DNA of 22,237 nucleotides, from NCBI GenBank assembly GCA_030706665.1, contig JAUZOB010000011.1, forward strand, positions 1 through 22,237, in the 5' to 3' direction. A model generated the notes under the pieces. That model was not told where the DNA came from. It saw only the letters and a program-made list of their open reading frames with translations, and did no database searches. Below are positions 8,721 through 16,756 of the stretch, piece after piece; position 1 is the first letter of the stretch; each line of letters starts with the position of its first letter. This stretch comes from Bacteroidota bacterium (GTDB taxonomy: Bacteria; Bacteroidota; Bacteroidia; Bacteroidales; Prolixibacteraceae). Position numbers and translations under genes: made by a program.

Positions 8721-9695
8721 TTAAATACCGAGATCGATTCCTTTCAGGAGATAGACATTTTCGGAAACGACATTGTCGCCGGGTTTAATACCCGTTGCGA
8801 TTTCGATGTAGTCACCGGTTTCGGATGATACTGTTACCTCTCTACGCTCGTACTGATAATCGGAATGTTTTATGAAGACATAATAGCGTGCATTGGCGCT
8901 TATGACCGATTTTTTAGGAACCATTAATCCTTTGTGCATGCTTTCGAATTGAACAACAGCATACATTCCCGGTCTTATCTTATTCTCTTTGTCAAACAAA
9001 GAAAGCCTTAGCTTGATTTTACGGGTTTGAGTATTCATGACATCAGCAATCACATCGATGTTGGCTGAGAATGTTTCATTTGGAAAACTGGGAAAAGACA
9101 GCTTGTACTTTTGCCCTCTTTTGATGGTGTTCAATTCCGATTCGGGAAGGTCGCATATAAGCCAGACCGTCCCCGTCGGTGCAGAATTCAAATTCTCGGG
9201 ATTCAATCCGGATTCTCTGAGACGTGCTTCATTCTCTGCAAGTGAGGTTTGTATGTTTAGTAACTCTGCAGATGCATCATTTAATTCCTTTCCGGTTGCA
9301 GCTCCGTGTTTGTAAAGGTCGTTTACACGATTGAAGTTTATTTTTGCTGTTTTTGCAAGCGTTAGATTTTGTAAGTAAGAAGAATAAACTCCGGTGATTT
9401 CGGGAGAATCAAAAAGGATCAGGTGTCGGCCATGACTTCCGGTTGAATGATGTACTTTGCCGATCACAGTAGCCGGAGCGGAGAAGTTGAGCAGGCAACT
9501 TTTGTTATCAATCGTGACAGAATTGAAAATCTTTACCTCTGTAGAGCCTTGAGGAAATTCAATCCATTTGCCACCATCTTTTACTATCGGATCATTTTCG
9601 GTAATCGTTGGCGTGGGAGCGGGTTTATTTTCCTGTTTTGTGCAACTCCAGGTTAAGGTCAAAAGAGCAATGCTGATAATGAATATTGTCTTCAT
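8721..9695 (-). CDS. RND efflux periplasmic adaptor (membrane fusion) lipoprotein
   Basis: A 324-residue HlyD/CusB-type membrane fusion protein linking the RND pump to the outer membrane factor. Residues 1-17 form a signal peptide ending at a lipobox-like TWSC, so Cys18 is probably lipidated, as is common for Bacteroidota adaptors. A Pro/Thr-rich linker follows. The rest shows a split lipoyl/barrel-sandwich region (about 60-100), an alpha-helical hairpin (about 105-160), then beta-barrel and membrane-proximal segments (RPGMYAVVQF near 245, ETGDYIEIATGIKPGDNVV near the end). It is somewhat shorter than typical adaptors, with a short hairpin. It starts 6 bases after the TolC-like gene's stop and ends 21 bases before the pump start, consistent with a shared transcript. 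No His- or Met-rich metal-binding extension is seen. Confidence 0.88.
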   Translation of the reverse strand: MKTIFIISIALLTLTWSCTKQENKPAPTPTITENDPIVKDGGKWIEFPQGSTEVKIFNSVTIDNKSCLLNFSAPATVIGKVHHSTGSHGRHLILFDSPEITGVYSSYLQNLTLAKTAKINFNRVNDLYKHGAATGKELNDASAELLNIQTSLAENEARLRESGLNPENLNSAPTGTVWLICDLPESELNTIKRGQKYKLSFPSFPNETFSANIDVIADVMNTQTRKIKLRLSLFDKENKIRPGMYAVVQFESMHKGLMVPKKSVISANARYYVFIKHSDYQYERREVTVSSETGDYIEIATGIKPGDNVVSENVYLLKGIDLGI

Positions 9696-9701
9696 GCTTG
9701 T

Positions 9702-10955
9702 TTATTGAATGTTTTGAATTAAATTACTTGCCACTAATAGTTGTAGATAGCTTTTCCGGTAGTTGTAGAGGGATTCATAATATTGGTTCTGCATTTCAAA
9801 CCAACTTTTCTCTGCTTCGAGGTAGTCCAATATCGTAGTGCCTCCCTTCAGATAACTCATTTTGACAATTGTCAGAACGTTTTCGGATTTGCCATAAAGT
9901 TCATTGTACTTTACAAAATTTGCTTTGTTGGTAAGGTATTCCTTGTATGTATTCTCAATTTCTGACTTAGCTTTCTCTACATTGGCATCTACAAGTCCCT
10001 TGGACTGATCGAGCGAGACCTTAGCCCGAGTGATCTCTCCTTTGTTCTTATCGAATATGGGAATCGGAAGTGCAATGTAGGCTCCGATGTAAACAATTTT
10101 ATTTTGTGTGCTGTAGGTCATTCCTACCTCCGGAGCCTGGTATTTATTGGACTGTTGCAACATTGCTTCTATCTTTGCTTTGTCGGCAGCCCTCCGACTG
10201 GCTTGGATGTCAGTCCTGTTTTGTAGAGCATAATTTAATAGCGAATCAAAATTGTCCGGAATGGAAATAGTCAGTAAGACCTGATTGTCGTTGATCTGGA
10301 TACTGTCGTCAATCCCCAAAAGAAAGGCCAATTCTTTGTTCGCACTGCTTAGTTCTTGTTGAATGTCAGATTTTAGCAAATTGTATTGTTCGGAGATAAT
10401 CTGAGTACGAGCAAATTCGGTTGTTGTAATAACCTGGTTTTTTAAACGAATTTTATTGGTAGCCAATAAAGTGTCGGAATTGACTTTCGCGCGTTTAATA
10501 ATATTCAACTTTTGTGTTGCATACCAAACATCCAACCATTTTTGTGAGACATCGTTCAATAAATTTCGTTCATAATCAGATAAATTAGTCTGTGTAAGAC
10601 TGAGATCTGACTTCGCTTCCTCAATTTTATATCTGCGTTGGCCGTTAATTGGAATCGATTTTCCAACCTGATAGGTGACTTGTCGATTCTCTGAAGAGAA
10701 AAAACCAGTTCCCGGAGCATAGTTCTTCGGTGACGGGATTTGTTGTACCGAGAAGTTAAAGGTCGGATTAGAATGAGTGGATGCAGTTGTTATTGCCGCT
10801 TGGGCAATGTCAATATTTAGTTTCTCCGTTTTGTAAAACGGATTGTTCTTACGTGCAAGGTTAATAGCATCTTTCAATGACACTGTGACCTGTGCATTCA
10901 GACTGATATTGAATAATAGCGATATCAATCCAATTGCAGGAAATCTCAATTTCAT
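9702..10955 (-). CDS. TolC-like outer membrane efflux protein
   Basis: A 417-residue outer membrane factor with two OEP repeats, which would form the trimeric outer membrane and periplasmic channel of the metal efflux complex. Residues 1-21 form a signal peptide (cleavage near LNA/Q). The first repeat begins with VTVSLKDAINLARKNNP, a characteristic OEP opening, and long amphipathic helices rich in Q, N, E and K follow. The second repeat, around residues 235-400, contains the family-typical LNYALQNRTDIQASRRAADKA and the late GGTTILDYLEAEKSWFEMQ segments. The length is normal. In the operon it precedes the adaptor by 6 bases and follows the His-rich protein after an 81-base gap. Confidence 0.9.
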   Translation of the reverse strand: MKLRFPAIGLISLLFNISLNAQVTVSLKDAINLARKNNPFYKTEKLNIDIAQAAITTASTHSNPTFNFSVQQIPSPKNYAPGTGFFSSENRQVTYQVGKSIPINGQRRYKIEEAKSDLSLTQTNLSDYERNLLNDVSQKWLDVWYATQKLNIIKRAKVNSDTLLATNKIRLKNQVITTTEFARTQIISEQYNLLKSDIQQELSSANKELAFLLGIDDSIQINDNQVLLTISIPDNFDSLLNYALQNRTDIQASRRAADKAKIEAMLQQSNKYQAPEVGMTYSTQNKIVYIGAYIALPIPIFDKNKGEITRAKVSLDQSKGLVDANVEKAKSEIENTYKEYLTNKANFVKYNELYGKSENVLTIVKMSYLKGGTTILDYLEAEKSWFEMQNQYYESLYNYRKSYLQLLVASNLIQNIQ

Positions 10956-11036
10956 ACAAATATGGAATAAGTCCGCATTACTGCCTGTTGCAGAAATCCG
11001 GAAGATTAATAATTGAATTAGAAGAAATGTGTGTGA

Positions 11037-11402
11037 TTAAGCTAAAAAGGGAGGAGCTCTGTAAATACCATAGTAACTGTAATCTTTGCGAGGTATGTTA
11101 CATGAATAATTTATAGAAATTGTATACAGCTTTGCCAGAAACAATGATAAGGCGGCTGTGAAAATAACCAGAAGGGTAGATGGTGATGATAATTGTCCGA
11201 GAATAAAGAACGCTTTAGCACTGTGCTTGTGAGATTGAAAAGGAGTGTGGTTGTTCTTGTCGGGCGTGTAAGGGTGTGCATGCGTAATAATCTCACCATT
11301 CGCCAAAATATGGGAATGCTGGAATACAAGCGCATTCGTGAAAAGCCAGCATACCGCCGGCAAAAGAATAATTGCTAAATATTTACTGATGTACTTTCTC
11401 AA
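11037..11402 (-). CDS. His-rich two-pass membrane protein heading the metal-efflux operon
   Basis: A small protein (121 residues from the TTG at 11402) with no ATG anywhere in its frame. The longest form would begin at a TTG at 11426, but that TTG sits inside an exact TAnnTTTG promoter box. The TTG at 11402, giving MRKYISKYLAIILL, is therefore preferred; another TTG lies at 11408. Hydrophobic segments at about 9-27 and 74-92 flank a periplasm-sized loop with seven His in 32 residues (H29, H31, H41, H43, H52, H58, H60), including HSH, HAH and HKH. The C-terminus ends RAPPFLA. I recall similar short His-rich proteins upstream of CzcCBA/CusCBA-like operons in Bacteroidota, but I know no characterised function. 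Metal binding or sensing is inferred from the His cluster and the neighbours. Start uncertain; gene reality fairly sure because composition, topology and context agree. Confidence 0.72.
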   Translation of the reverse strand: MRKYISKYLAIILLPAVCWLFTNALVFQHSHILANGEIITHAHPYTPDKNNHTPFQSHKHSAKAFFILGQLSSPSTLLVIFTAALSLFLAKLYTISINYSCNIPRKDYSYYGIYRAPPFLA

Positions 11403-11423
11403 GTGCAATAGGAAAAATTTCCC

Positions 11424-11431
11424 CAAAGTTA
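11424..11431 (-). promoter_or_regulatory. -7 promoter box for the His-rich/efflux operon
   Basis: On the minus strand TAACTTTG (11431 to 11424) is an exact TAnnTTTG match. The best -33 candidate, TTTC at 11458-11455, is 23 bases away, longer than usual. Initiation near 11418 would leave a very short leader before the TTG at 11402. Confidence 0.5.
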
Positions 11432-12045
11432 GTATATTTAGAATATAAGCCGGAGAAACGTAAAAATCACAGGGTTATTTAATATCTTTTTTAAAATCGG
11501 ATCATGTTTTCTTAATCTTCTTTTCCTGAAAACTCTTTGGATGCTTGCCTTCTTTCATGAAATTATAGAATGGGAGAGGAGAATGAACCAATTTCGGAAA
11601 GGAAGATTTTCGATTTACAATAGCTCGATTATCATTTGTGTTTTGAAGAGAACTCAGTATTTCAATGTGTAATCAAGTATGCTATATCATGACGTGTTGC
11701 TGAATGTGTAAGTAGTAGAAAGTTCTGTTCGACTCTGTTGATAATTTGTTAAGCTGAAATCTAATTGCCAATGTATTTCCTGGAAGTTTCTTGACTTTGG
11801 ATGTAGCACTGGTTTGATTTGTTTATTGTTGAACGAATTGAATCAAGATTCGCTGAAGTCTGAATCTTGTCGCAATTGGAGTGGTATCAATTTGAGCTCT
11901 TTATGTCTTTCTGAGAATGATCAGAAATGTGTCTCTTTTTATAAAAAATCATGAGTAATACATTATTTGAAAGAGGAAACTGGTAACGTGACTGTATTTT
12001 TTATAATTTTAAGATAAGAAATGTATAATTAGTAAATTGCTGATT
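11432..12045. other. About 600-base intergenic region between divergent efflux and lon units
   Basis: AT-rich, with stops in all frames. I see no ORF, tRNA or clear RNA gene. It must hold the upstream part of the efflux promoter and the lon promoter. Weak -7-like octamers (TATTTTTT at 11995, TAATTTTA at 12004) lie just before lon but lack well-spaced -33 partners. One inverted repeat is listed separately. Confidence 0.6.
11844..11869. repeat. Perfect 8-bp inverted repeat upstream of lon
   Basis: CAAGATTC (11844-11851) and GAATCTTG (11862-11869) flank a 10-base spacer. There is no T-run, so it is not a terminator. Arm length and spacing would suit an operator or a small hairpin, about 180 bases before the lon start. 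Function unknown. Confidence 0.45.
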
Positions 12046-14466
12046 ATGAACGAAGATCAAATATTGGAAAATTTGGATGAAGAAATTCCAGAGAGCAGTT
12101 CTGATCTGGTGGTTGTTTCTGAAATCTTACCAGACAAACTCATTGTTATCCCGGTTGCTCCCCGACCTGTTTTCCCTCATTTGATGATTCCGTTAACATT
12201 GTCGGGACAATATTTTGTTGAGGCGGTGAAGAGTGCCTACGAGCGGGAAGACAGAATGTTTGGCGTTGTCCTTGTGAAGAATGAAGATGAAAAGGACTTT
12301 TTGAAATCGGAGTTGTATCATGTTGGTACTGTAATGAAAATTTATAAGTACCTGCAGGTCTCGGAATCGGTTATACAGGTCTTCGCTCAGGGGCTCGAAC
12401 GATTTGAATATGTTCGCACGCTTAAACAAACTCCACTTATGTTGTGGGAAGTAAAGTATCATTATGATCCTTTGCTAAAACCAGATGAACATCTTCGTGC
12501 TTACCTGATGTCTGTGATGACTTCGGTAAAGGAACTTCTAAAAACAAATCAGCTGATTCAGGAACAGGTTAAATTGGCCTTGGCTCAGATGAGTTATGAT
12601 AAGCCTGGTGCTATTGTGGATCTCGTTGCTACTATTCTTTCTGCTGAACCAGAGAAACTGCAGGATATGCTTGAGACCTTCGACATTCATGAAAGAATTG
12701 AGAAGCTCCTTATTCTGTTGCGCGAAGAATTAGAAGTAGCTCGTTTACAGGAAAAAATTCAACAGGAGATTGAAGAAAAGATATCCAAACAGCAAAAAGA
12801 ATTCTTTTTGCGTGAGCAGCTTAAAGTGATTAAACGAGAGCTTGGACTGGAGAAGGATGATAAACAACAGGAAATTGAACGATTCGAGTCCAGAATAAAA
12901 GAACTAAAGCTTACCGATGAAGCTTCTATTGTAATCAGGGATGAACTTACAAAAATGAACATGATGGATAGTTCTTCTCCGGAATATCACGTTACCCGAA
13001 ACTATCTAAATGAATTGACAAGCCTGCCTTGGGGAATATATACAAACGATAATCAGGATATTCGTGAGGCGCGTAAAGTGTTGGATCATGATCATTACGG
13101 ATTGCAGGATGTAAAAGAACGAATTCTGGAATTTATTGGAACGGTGATTAAGAAAGGAACTGTATCAGGAAGCATTATCTGTTTAGTCGGGCCTCCTGGT
13201 GTGGGCAAGACTTCTGTGGGACGTTCTATTGCCGGAGCAATGAACCGTAAATTCTTCCGGTTCTCAGTTGGAGGAATGCGTGATGAAGCAGAAATAAAGG
13301 GACACCGACGTACTTATATCGGTGCGATGCCTGGTAAAATGATTCAGTGTTTGAAAAGAACAGGATCTGCTAATCCGGTCATTATGCTTGATGAAATAGA
13401 TAAAATCGGAATGAGCTATCAGGGAGACCCGGCTTCTGCTTTATTGGAGGTACTTGACCCGGAACAGAATAAAGATTTTCTGGATCATTATCTGGACGTT
13501 CGTTTTGACCTTTCAAAAGTGCTTTTTATTACGACGGCCAATCAGCTTGATACGATTCCTGGTCCCTTGTTAGATCGTATGGAGATAATTAGTCTTTCAG
13601 GATATATCCGGCAGGAAAAAGTGGAAATTGCTAAAAGATACCTTGTTCCGAAACAGATGGAATATCATGGGCTGACTCATTCTGATTTGGTTATTTCAGA
13701 TAAAGCGCTTGAGAAAATTATTGAAGATTATGCCCGTGAGGCAGGAGTGCGTGGCCTTGAAAATCAGATCAAGAAGATTATGCGTAAGGTGACGCTCGAT
13801 ATTGTAGAACGTAAAAAGGGGGCAGTGCGTGTTACGCTTCAAAATCTTGAACACTATCTGGGGAAGGCTGTCTTTTCGCCTGAGACTCTGTATGAACGTA
13901 TTATTCCGGGAGTAACATTAGGGCTGGCCTGGACTGCAATGGGCGGGGCAACCCTATATATTGAAGCTTCTGCATTGAAGTCCGAAGGGGGAGGCTTTAA
14001 GCAGACCGGACAATTGGGAAATGTGATGCGCGAATCTACAGAGATTGCCTATTCTTATGTCCAGTCATTTCTTGAAAAAAATACAAATGATGAGGTGGCT
14101 TCTTTCTTTAAGAAGCACTTTGTTCATCTTCATGTACCTGCGGGAGCAACTCCGAAAGACGGACCTTCTGCCGGAATAACCATGGCTTTGGCTTTGTATT
14201 CTTTGGCTACCGGTGTTCCAATAAGGCCGGGATTGGCTATGACCGGTGAGCTGACCCTGACGGGGAAAGTTCTTCCTATCGGAGGCGTGCGTGAAAAAAC
14301 AATTGCAGCCAGAAGAGTGGGTGTCTTTGATTTGATTTTCCCAAAAGAAAATAAGAAGGACTTTGAAGAATTGCCGGCATATGTCCGTAAAGGAATAAAT
14401 GCCCGTTTCGTTGATTATTTTGAAGAAGTTCTGAAGATTGCTTTCGATAATATTGATAAAAAATAA
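12046..14466 (+). CDS. lon: ATP-dependent Lon protease
   Basis: An 806-residue cytoplasmic LonA protease that degrades misfolded and selected regulatory proteins. The ATG at 12046 (MNEDQILENLDEE) is preferred to a TTG three codons earlier, and the acidic N-terminal extension before the substrate-binding domain is usual in this phylum. Domains in order: Lon N-terminal domain about 35-225, a coiled-coil rich in Gln/Glu/Lys about 225-285, AAA+ ATPase with Walker A GPPGVGKT at 382-389 and Walker B VIMLDEID, then the C-terminal peptidase. The catalytic dyad is intact: S708 in KDGPSAG and K751 in GGVREKTIAARR, 43 residues apart as in E. coli Lon (S679/K722). The stop is 7 bases before the DUF2851 start, so the downstream genes probably share its transcript. 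No HrcA/CIRCE-like heat-shock site was recognised upstream. Confidence 0.97.
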   Translation: MNEDQILENLDEEIPESSSDLVVVSEILPDKLIVIPVAPRPVFPHLMIPLTLSGQYFVEAVKSAYEREDRMFGVVLVKNEDEKDFLKSELYHVGTVMKIYKYLQVSESVIQVFAQGLERFEYVRTLKQTPLMLWEVKYHYDPLLKPDEHLRAYLMSVMTSVKELLKTNQLIQEQVKLALAQMSYDKPGAIVDLVATILSAEPEKLQDMLETFDIHERIEKLLILLREELEVARLQEKIQQEIEEKISKQQKEFFLREQLKVIKRELGLEKDDKQQEIERFESRIKELKLTDEASIVIRDELTKMNMMDSSSPEYHVTRNYLNELTSLPWGIYTNDNQDIREARKVLDHDHYGLQDVKERILEFIGTVIKKGTVSGSIICLVGPPGVGKTSVGRSIAGAMNRKFFRFSVGGMRDEAEIKGHRRTYIGAMPGKMIQCLKRTGSANPVIMLDEIDKIGMSYQGDPASALLEVLDPEQNKDFLDHYLDVRFDLSKVLFITTANQLDTIPGPLLDRMEIISLSGYIRQEKVEIAKRYLVPKQMEYHGLTHSDLVISDKALEKIIEDYAREAGVRGLENQIKKIMRKVTLDIVERKKGAVRVTLQNLEHYLGKAVFSPETLYERIIPGVTLGLAWTAMGGATLYIEASALKSEGGGFKQTGQLGNVMRESTEIAYSYVQSFLEKNTNDEVASFFKKHFVHLHVPAGATPKDGPSAGITMALALYSLATGVPIRPGLAMTGELTLTGKVLPIGGVREKTIAARRVGVFDLIFPKENKKDFEELPAYVRKGINARFVDYFEEVLKIAFDNIDKK

Positions 14467-14473
14467 TTCTGTA

Positions 14474-15742
14474 ATGAAGGAAGAGTTGCTTCAATATCTT
14501 TGGAGGCATCGATATTTCCCTTCCAAAGGATTGAAAACTACTGATGGAGATGCAGTAGAGGTGCTTGATCAGGGTAGATTAAACCCGGATGCGGGTCCTG
14601 ATTTTTTTAATGCCAGAATACGAGTAGGAGATACGCTCTGGGCCGGGAATGTTGAAGTGCATCTGCGTTCATCCGATTGGCAGAAACATGGACATCAACA
14701 TGATTCCGCTTACCGGAATGTTATACTGCATGTGGTGGAAACCTGTGATCGACCAATTCAGATTGATAACCGTGATTTGCCTTGTATGGTCTTACCTATT
14801 GATGCAGCTATTCAGATGAAATATGACAGTTTACTCGATAGTCGCGATTGGCTTGCCTGCAGAGATGATTTTCAAAAGGTTGATTCGACTTTACTTCGTA
14901 TCTGGATGCATCGATTGATGATTGAGCGCCTCGAAAACAAGACTGAATCAATAATACATGAGTTGCAATTAACCAGTGGGAACTGGAATGAAACTTTTTA
15001 TCGCTTTATTGCCCGTAATTTTGGATTTCGGGTAAATGCAGTCCCTTTTGAACTTCTCGCCAGATCATTACCTTTGGCGGTACTGGGACATCATTCGGAT
15101 AATTCTTTCCAGATTGAAGCGTTGCTTTTTGGACAGTCCGGGTTGTTGTATTCCGAACCAAGCGAAGATGACTATTTCCATGCTCTTAAACGTGAGTATG
15201 AGTTTTTGGCTGTAAAGTATAAACTTCAGCCTGTTGCTGGTCATTTGTGGAAATTTTTAAGATTGAGACCTGTGAATTTTCCGACTGTGCGAATTGCTCA
15301 GTTTGCGGCTTTGATTTCTCAGTCTCATGGCTTATTTTCGAAAATAATTGAAGCTCCTGATTTTAGTGAGTTGAAAAAGTTATTTCAAGTCAGAACCTCA
15401 GAATATTGGGATACCCATTTTTCTTTTCGCAGTGAATCGGTTGAACGTTTAAAGAACTTAGGGCGTGATGCTTTTGAAAATCTGGTTGTGAATAGTGTCG
15501 TCCCATTTCTCTTTGTTTATGGCGAACATGCAAATCGCCAGGATTTGAAGGATCGTTCGCTGGAGATGCTTGAACAACTGCATCTTGAGGATAATGTTAA
15601 AATACGCGCATGGAGCGAAATGGGTATTGATTGTCGGAGTGCTTTTGAGTCTCAAGCATTGCTTGAATTACGCAATGAATACTGTGAAAAGAAAAAATGT
15701 TTAAATTGTCAGATTGGAAATAAAATCCTGATAAATGCGTAA
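14474..15742 (+). CDS. DUF2851 family protein
   Basis: A 422-residue conserved protein without a known function. The ATG at 14474 is chosen over in-frame TTGs that lie inside lon. The N-terminal part carries the family hallmarks: NPDAGPDFFNARI (37-49), WAGNVEVHLRSSDW (56-69), HGHQHDSAY (72-80) and NVILHVV (82-88). The order Asp43, then Glu61-x-His63 on predicted neighbouring beta strands resembles a PD-(D/E)XK nuclease-like core, but this is only my reading of the pattern. The middle is helical. The C-terminus has four Cys in 26 residues (C387, C404, C409, C412) that could bind zinc or an iron-sulphur cluster. No signal peptide or membrane segment, so cytoplasmic. The stop overlaps the next start by 8 bases (ATGCGTAA), suggesting translational coupling to the channel gene. 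Confidence 0.85.
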   Translation: MKEELLQYLWRHRYFPSKGLKTTDGDAVEVLDQGRLNPDAGPDFFNARIRVGDTLWAGNVEVHLRSSDWQKHGHQHDSAYRNVILHVVETCDRPIQIDNRDLPCMVLPIDAAIQMKYDSLLDSRDWLACRDDFQKVDSTLLRIWMHRLMIERLENKTESIIHELQLTSGNWNETFYRFIARNFGFRVNAVPFELLARSLPLAVLGHHSDNSFQIEALLFGQSGLLYSEPSEDDYFHALKREYEFLAVKYKLQPVAGHLWKFLRLRPVNFPTVRIAQFAALISQSHGLFSKIIEAPDFSELKKLFQVRTSEYWDTHFSFRSESVERLKNLGRDAFENLVVNSVVPFLFVYGEHANRQDLKDRSLEMLEQLHLEDNVKIRAWSEMGIDCRSAFESQALLELRNEYCEKKKCLNCQIGNKILINA

Positions 15743-16754
15743 ATATCGAATGCTTCCTACCCGGGCTATCCGGAATGCTGTCATACTCTACATCTTAACG
15801 ATATTGGCCGGAATCGCAGGCTTTATGGTGATTGAGCACTATCGCCTGATAGATGCTTTTTTTATGACTGTGATTACAATCTCAACTGTTGGTTTCAGAG
15901 AAGTAAGTCCGCTTTCAGATGCAGGAAAGATTTTTACTTCTTTGCTCATTATCTTCAGTCTTGGTACTTTGGCTTATGTCGGTTCTAATCTGGTCAGTTT
16001 TATTTTTGATGGAGAGTTTATCAATAATTTGAAAATCATTAGAGTTATAAGAAGAGTGGAAAAATTACGGAATCATGTCATCGTTTGCGGTTTCGGGCGT
16101 AATGGTGAACAGGTTTGCTTGGAGCTTGCTTCGCACGGGAAACCTTTTGTAATTATTGAGAAACGGGATAATGTCATCGAGCGGATTCGTCAGCATCCTG
16201 ATTTTTTATATGTGAAGGGAGATGCAATTCACGAAGATGTCCTTGAACAAGCAGGAATTCGTCATGCTACTGCTTTAGTGGCAACAACTCCGAGTGATGC
16301 CGACAACGTTTTTGTTGTTCTTACAGCCAGGAGTCTTAATCCTCATCTTCGAATCATTAGCCGTGCGTCGGAACCTAATTCTGATTCGAAGCTAAAAAGA
16401 GCTGGAGCAACGAATGTGATCATGCCTGAACGTATTGGCGGATTGCGAATGGCAAAGCTTGTAATTCAACCGGATGTTGTTGAGTTTGTGGAACATTTGA
16501 TCGGGCAGAAGAGTCATGAGGCAGGATTACAGGAAGTGTCGTGCCGTTTTCTGGCTGAACGGTGGAAAGGGAAAAAGTTAAAAGATCTTCAGGCCGAGAA
16601 TCATACGGGAACTATTGTTGTCGGGATAAGAAATGCCGAAGGTTTGTATCTGACGAGTCCAAGTGGTGATTTTATGTTACGGTCTGATATTCATCTTTTT
16701 GTCTTGGGAACTCATGATCAGGTCGTTGCTTTACAGCGAATTTTGCATAGCTGA
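15735..16754 (+). CDS. Two-TM potassium channel with RCK (TrkA-N/TrkA-C) domains
   Basis: A 339-residue inner-membrane channel of the MthK-like Ion_trans_2 plus RCK type. TM1 spans about 11-33, the pore loop lies at 42-56 and TM2 at 63-90. The selectivity filter reads ISTVGFRE (TVGF at 51-54), with Phe instead of the more common Tyr, a variant seen in some prokaryotic K+ channels. The RCK_N Rossmann domain begins with VIVCGFGRNG (GFGRNG at 119-124), followed by the acidic VIIEKRD that would contact the nucleotide ribose. The RCK_C domain covers about 250-339. It would gate K+ flux in response to a ligand such as a nucleotide or Ca2+, which cannot be read from sequence. It overlaps DUF2851 by 8 bases and ends 2 bases before the next start. 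Confidence 0.9.
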   Translation: MRKYRMLPTRAIRNAVILYILTILAGIAGFMVIEHYRLIDAFFMTVITISTVGFREVSPLSDAGKIFTSLLIIFSLGTLAYVGSNLVSFIFDGEFINNLKIIRVIRRVEKLRNHVIVCGFGRNGEQVCLELASHGKPFVIIEKRDNVIERIRQHPDFLYVKGDAIHEDVLEQAGIRHATALVATTPSDADNVFVVLTARSLNPHLRIISRASEPNSDSKLKRAGATNVIMPERIGGLRMAKLVIQPDVVEFVEHLIGQKSHEAGLQEVSCRFLAERWKGKKLKDLQAENHTGTIVVGIRNAEGLYLTSPSGDFMLRSDIHLFVLGTHDQVVALQRILHS

Positions 16755-16756
16755 GT

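Noticed and set aside
10934..11116. 60-residue plus-strand frame with a CNLCEVC motif that looked like a small metal-binding protein
   Set aside because: It lies antisense to the ends of the TolC-like and His-rich genes and the gap between them. The Cys pattern is not backed by any other feature.
11193..11378. 61-residue plus-strand frame opposite the His-rich gene
   Set aside because: Highly basic reverse shadow; the minus-strand reading has membrane segments, a His cluster and operon context.
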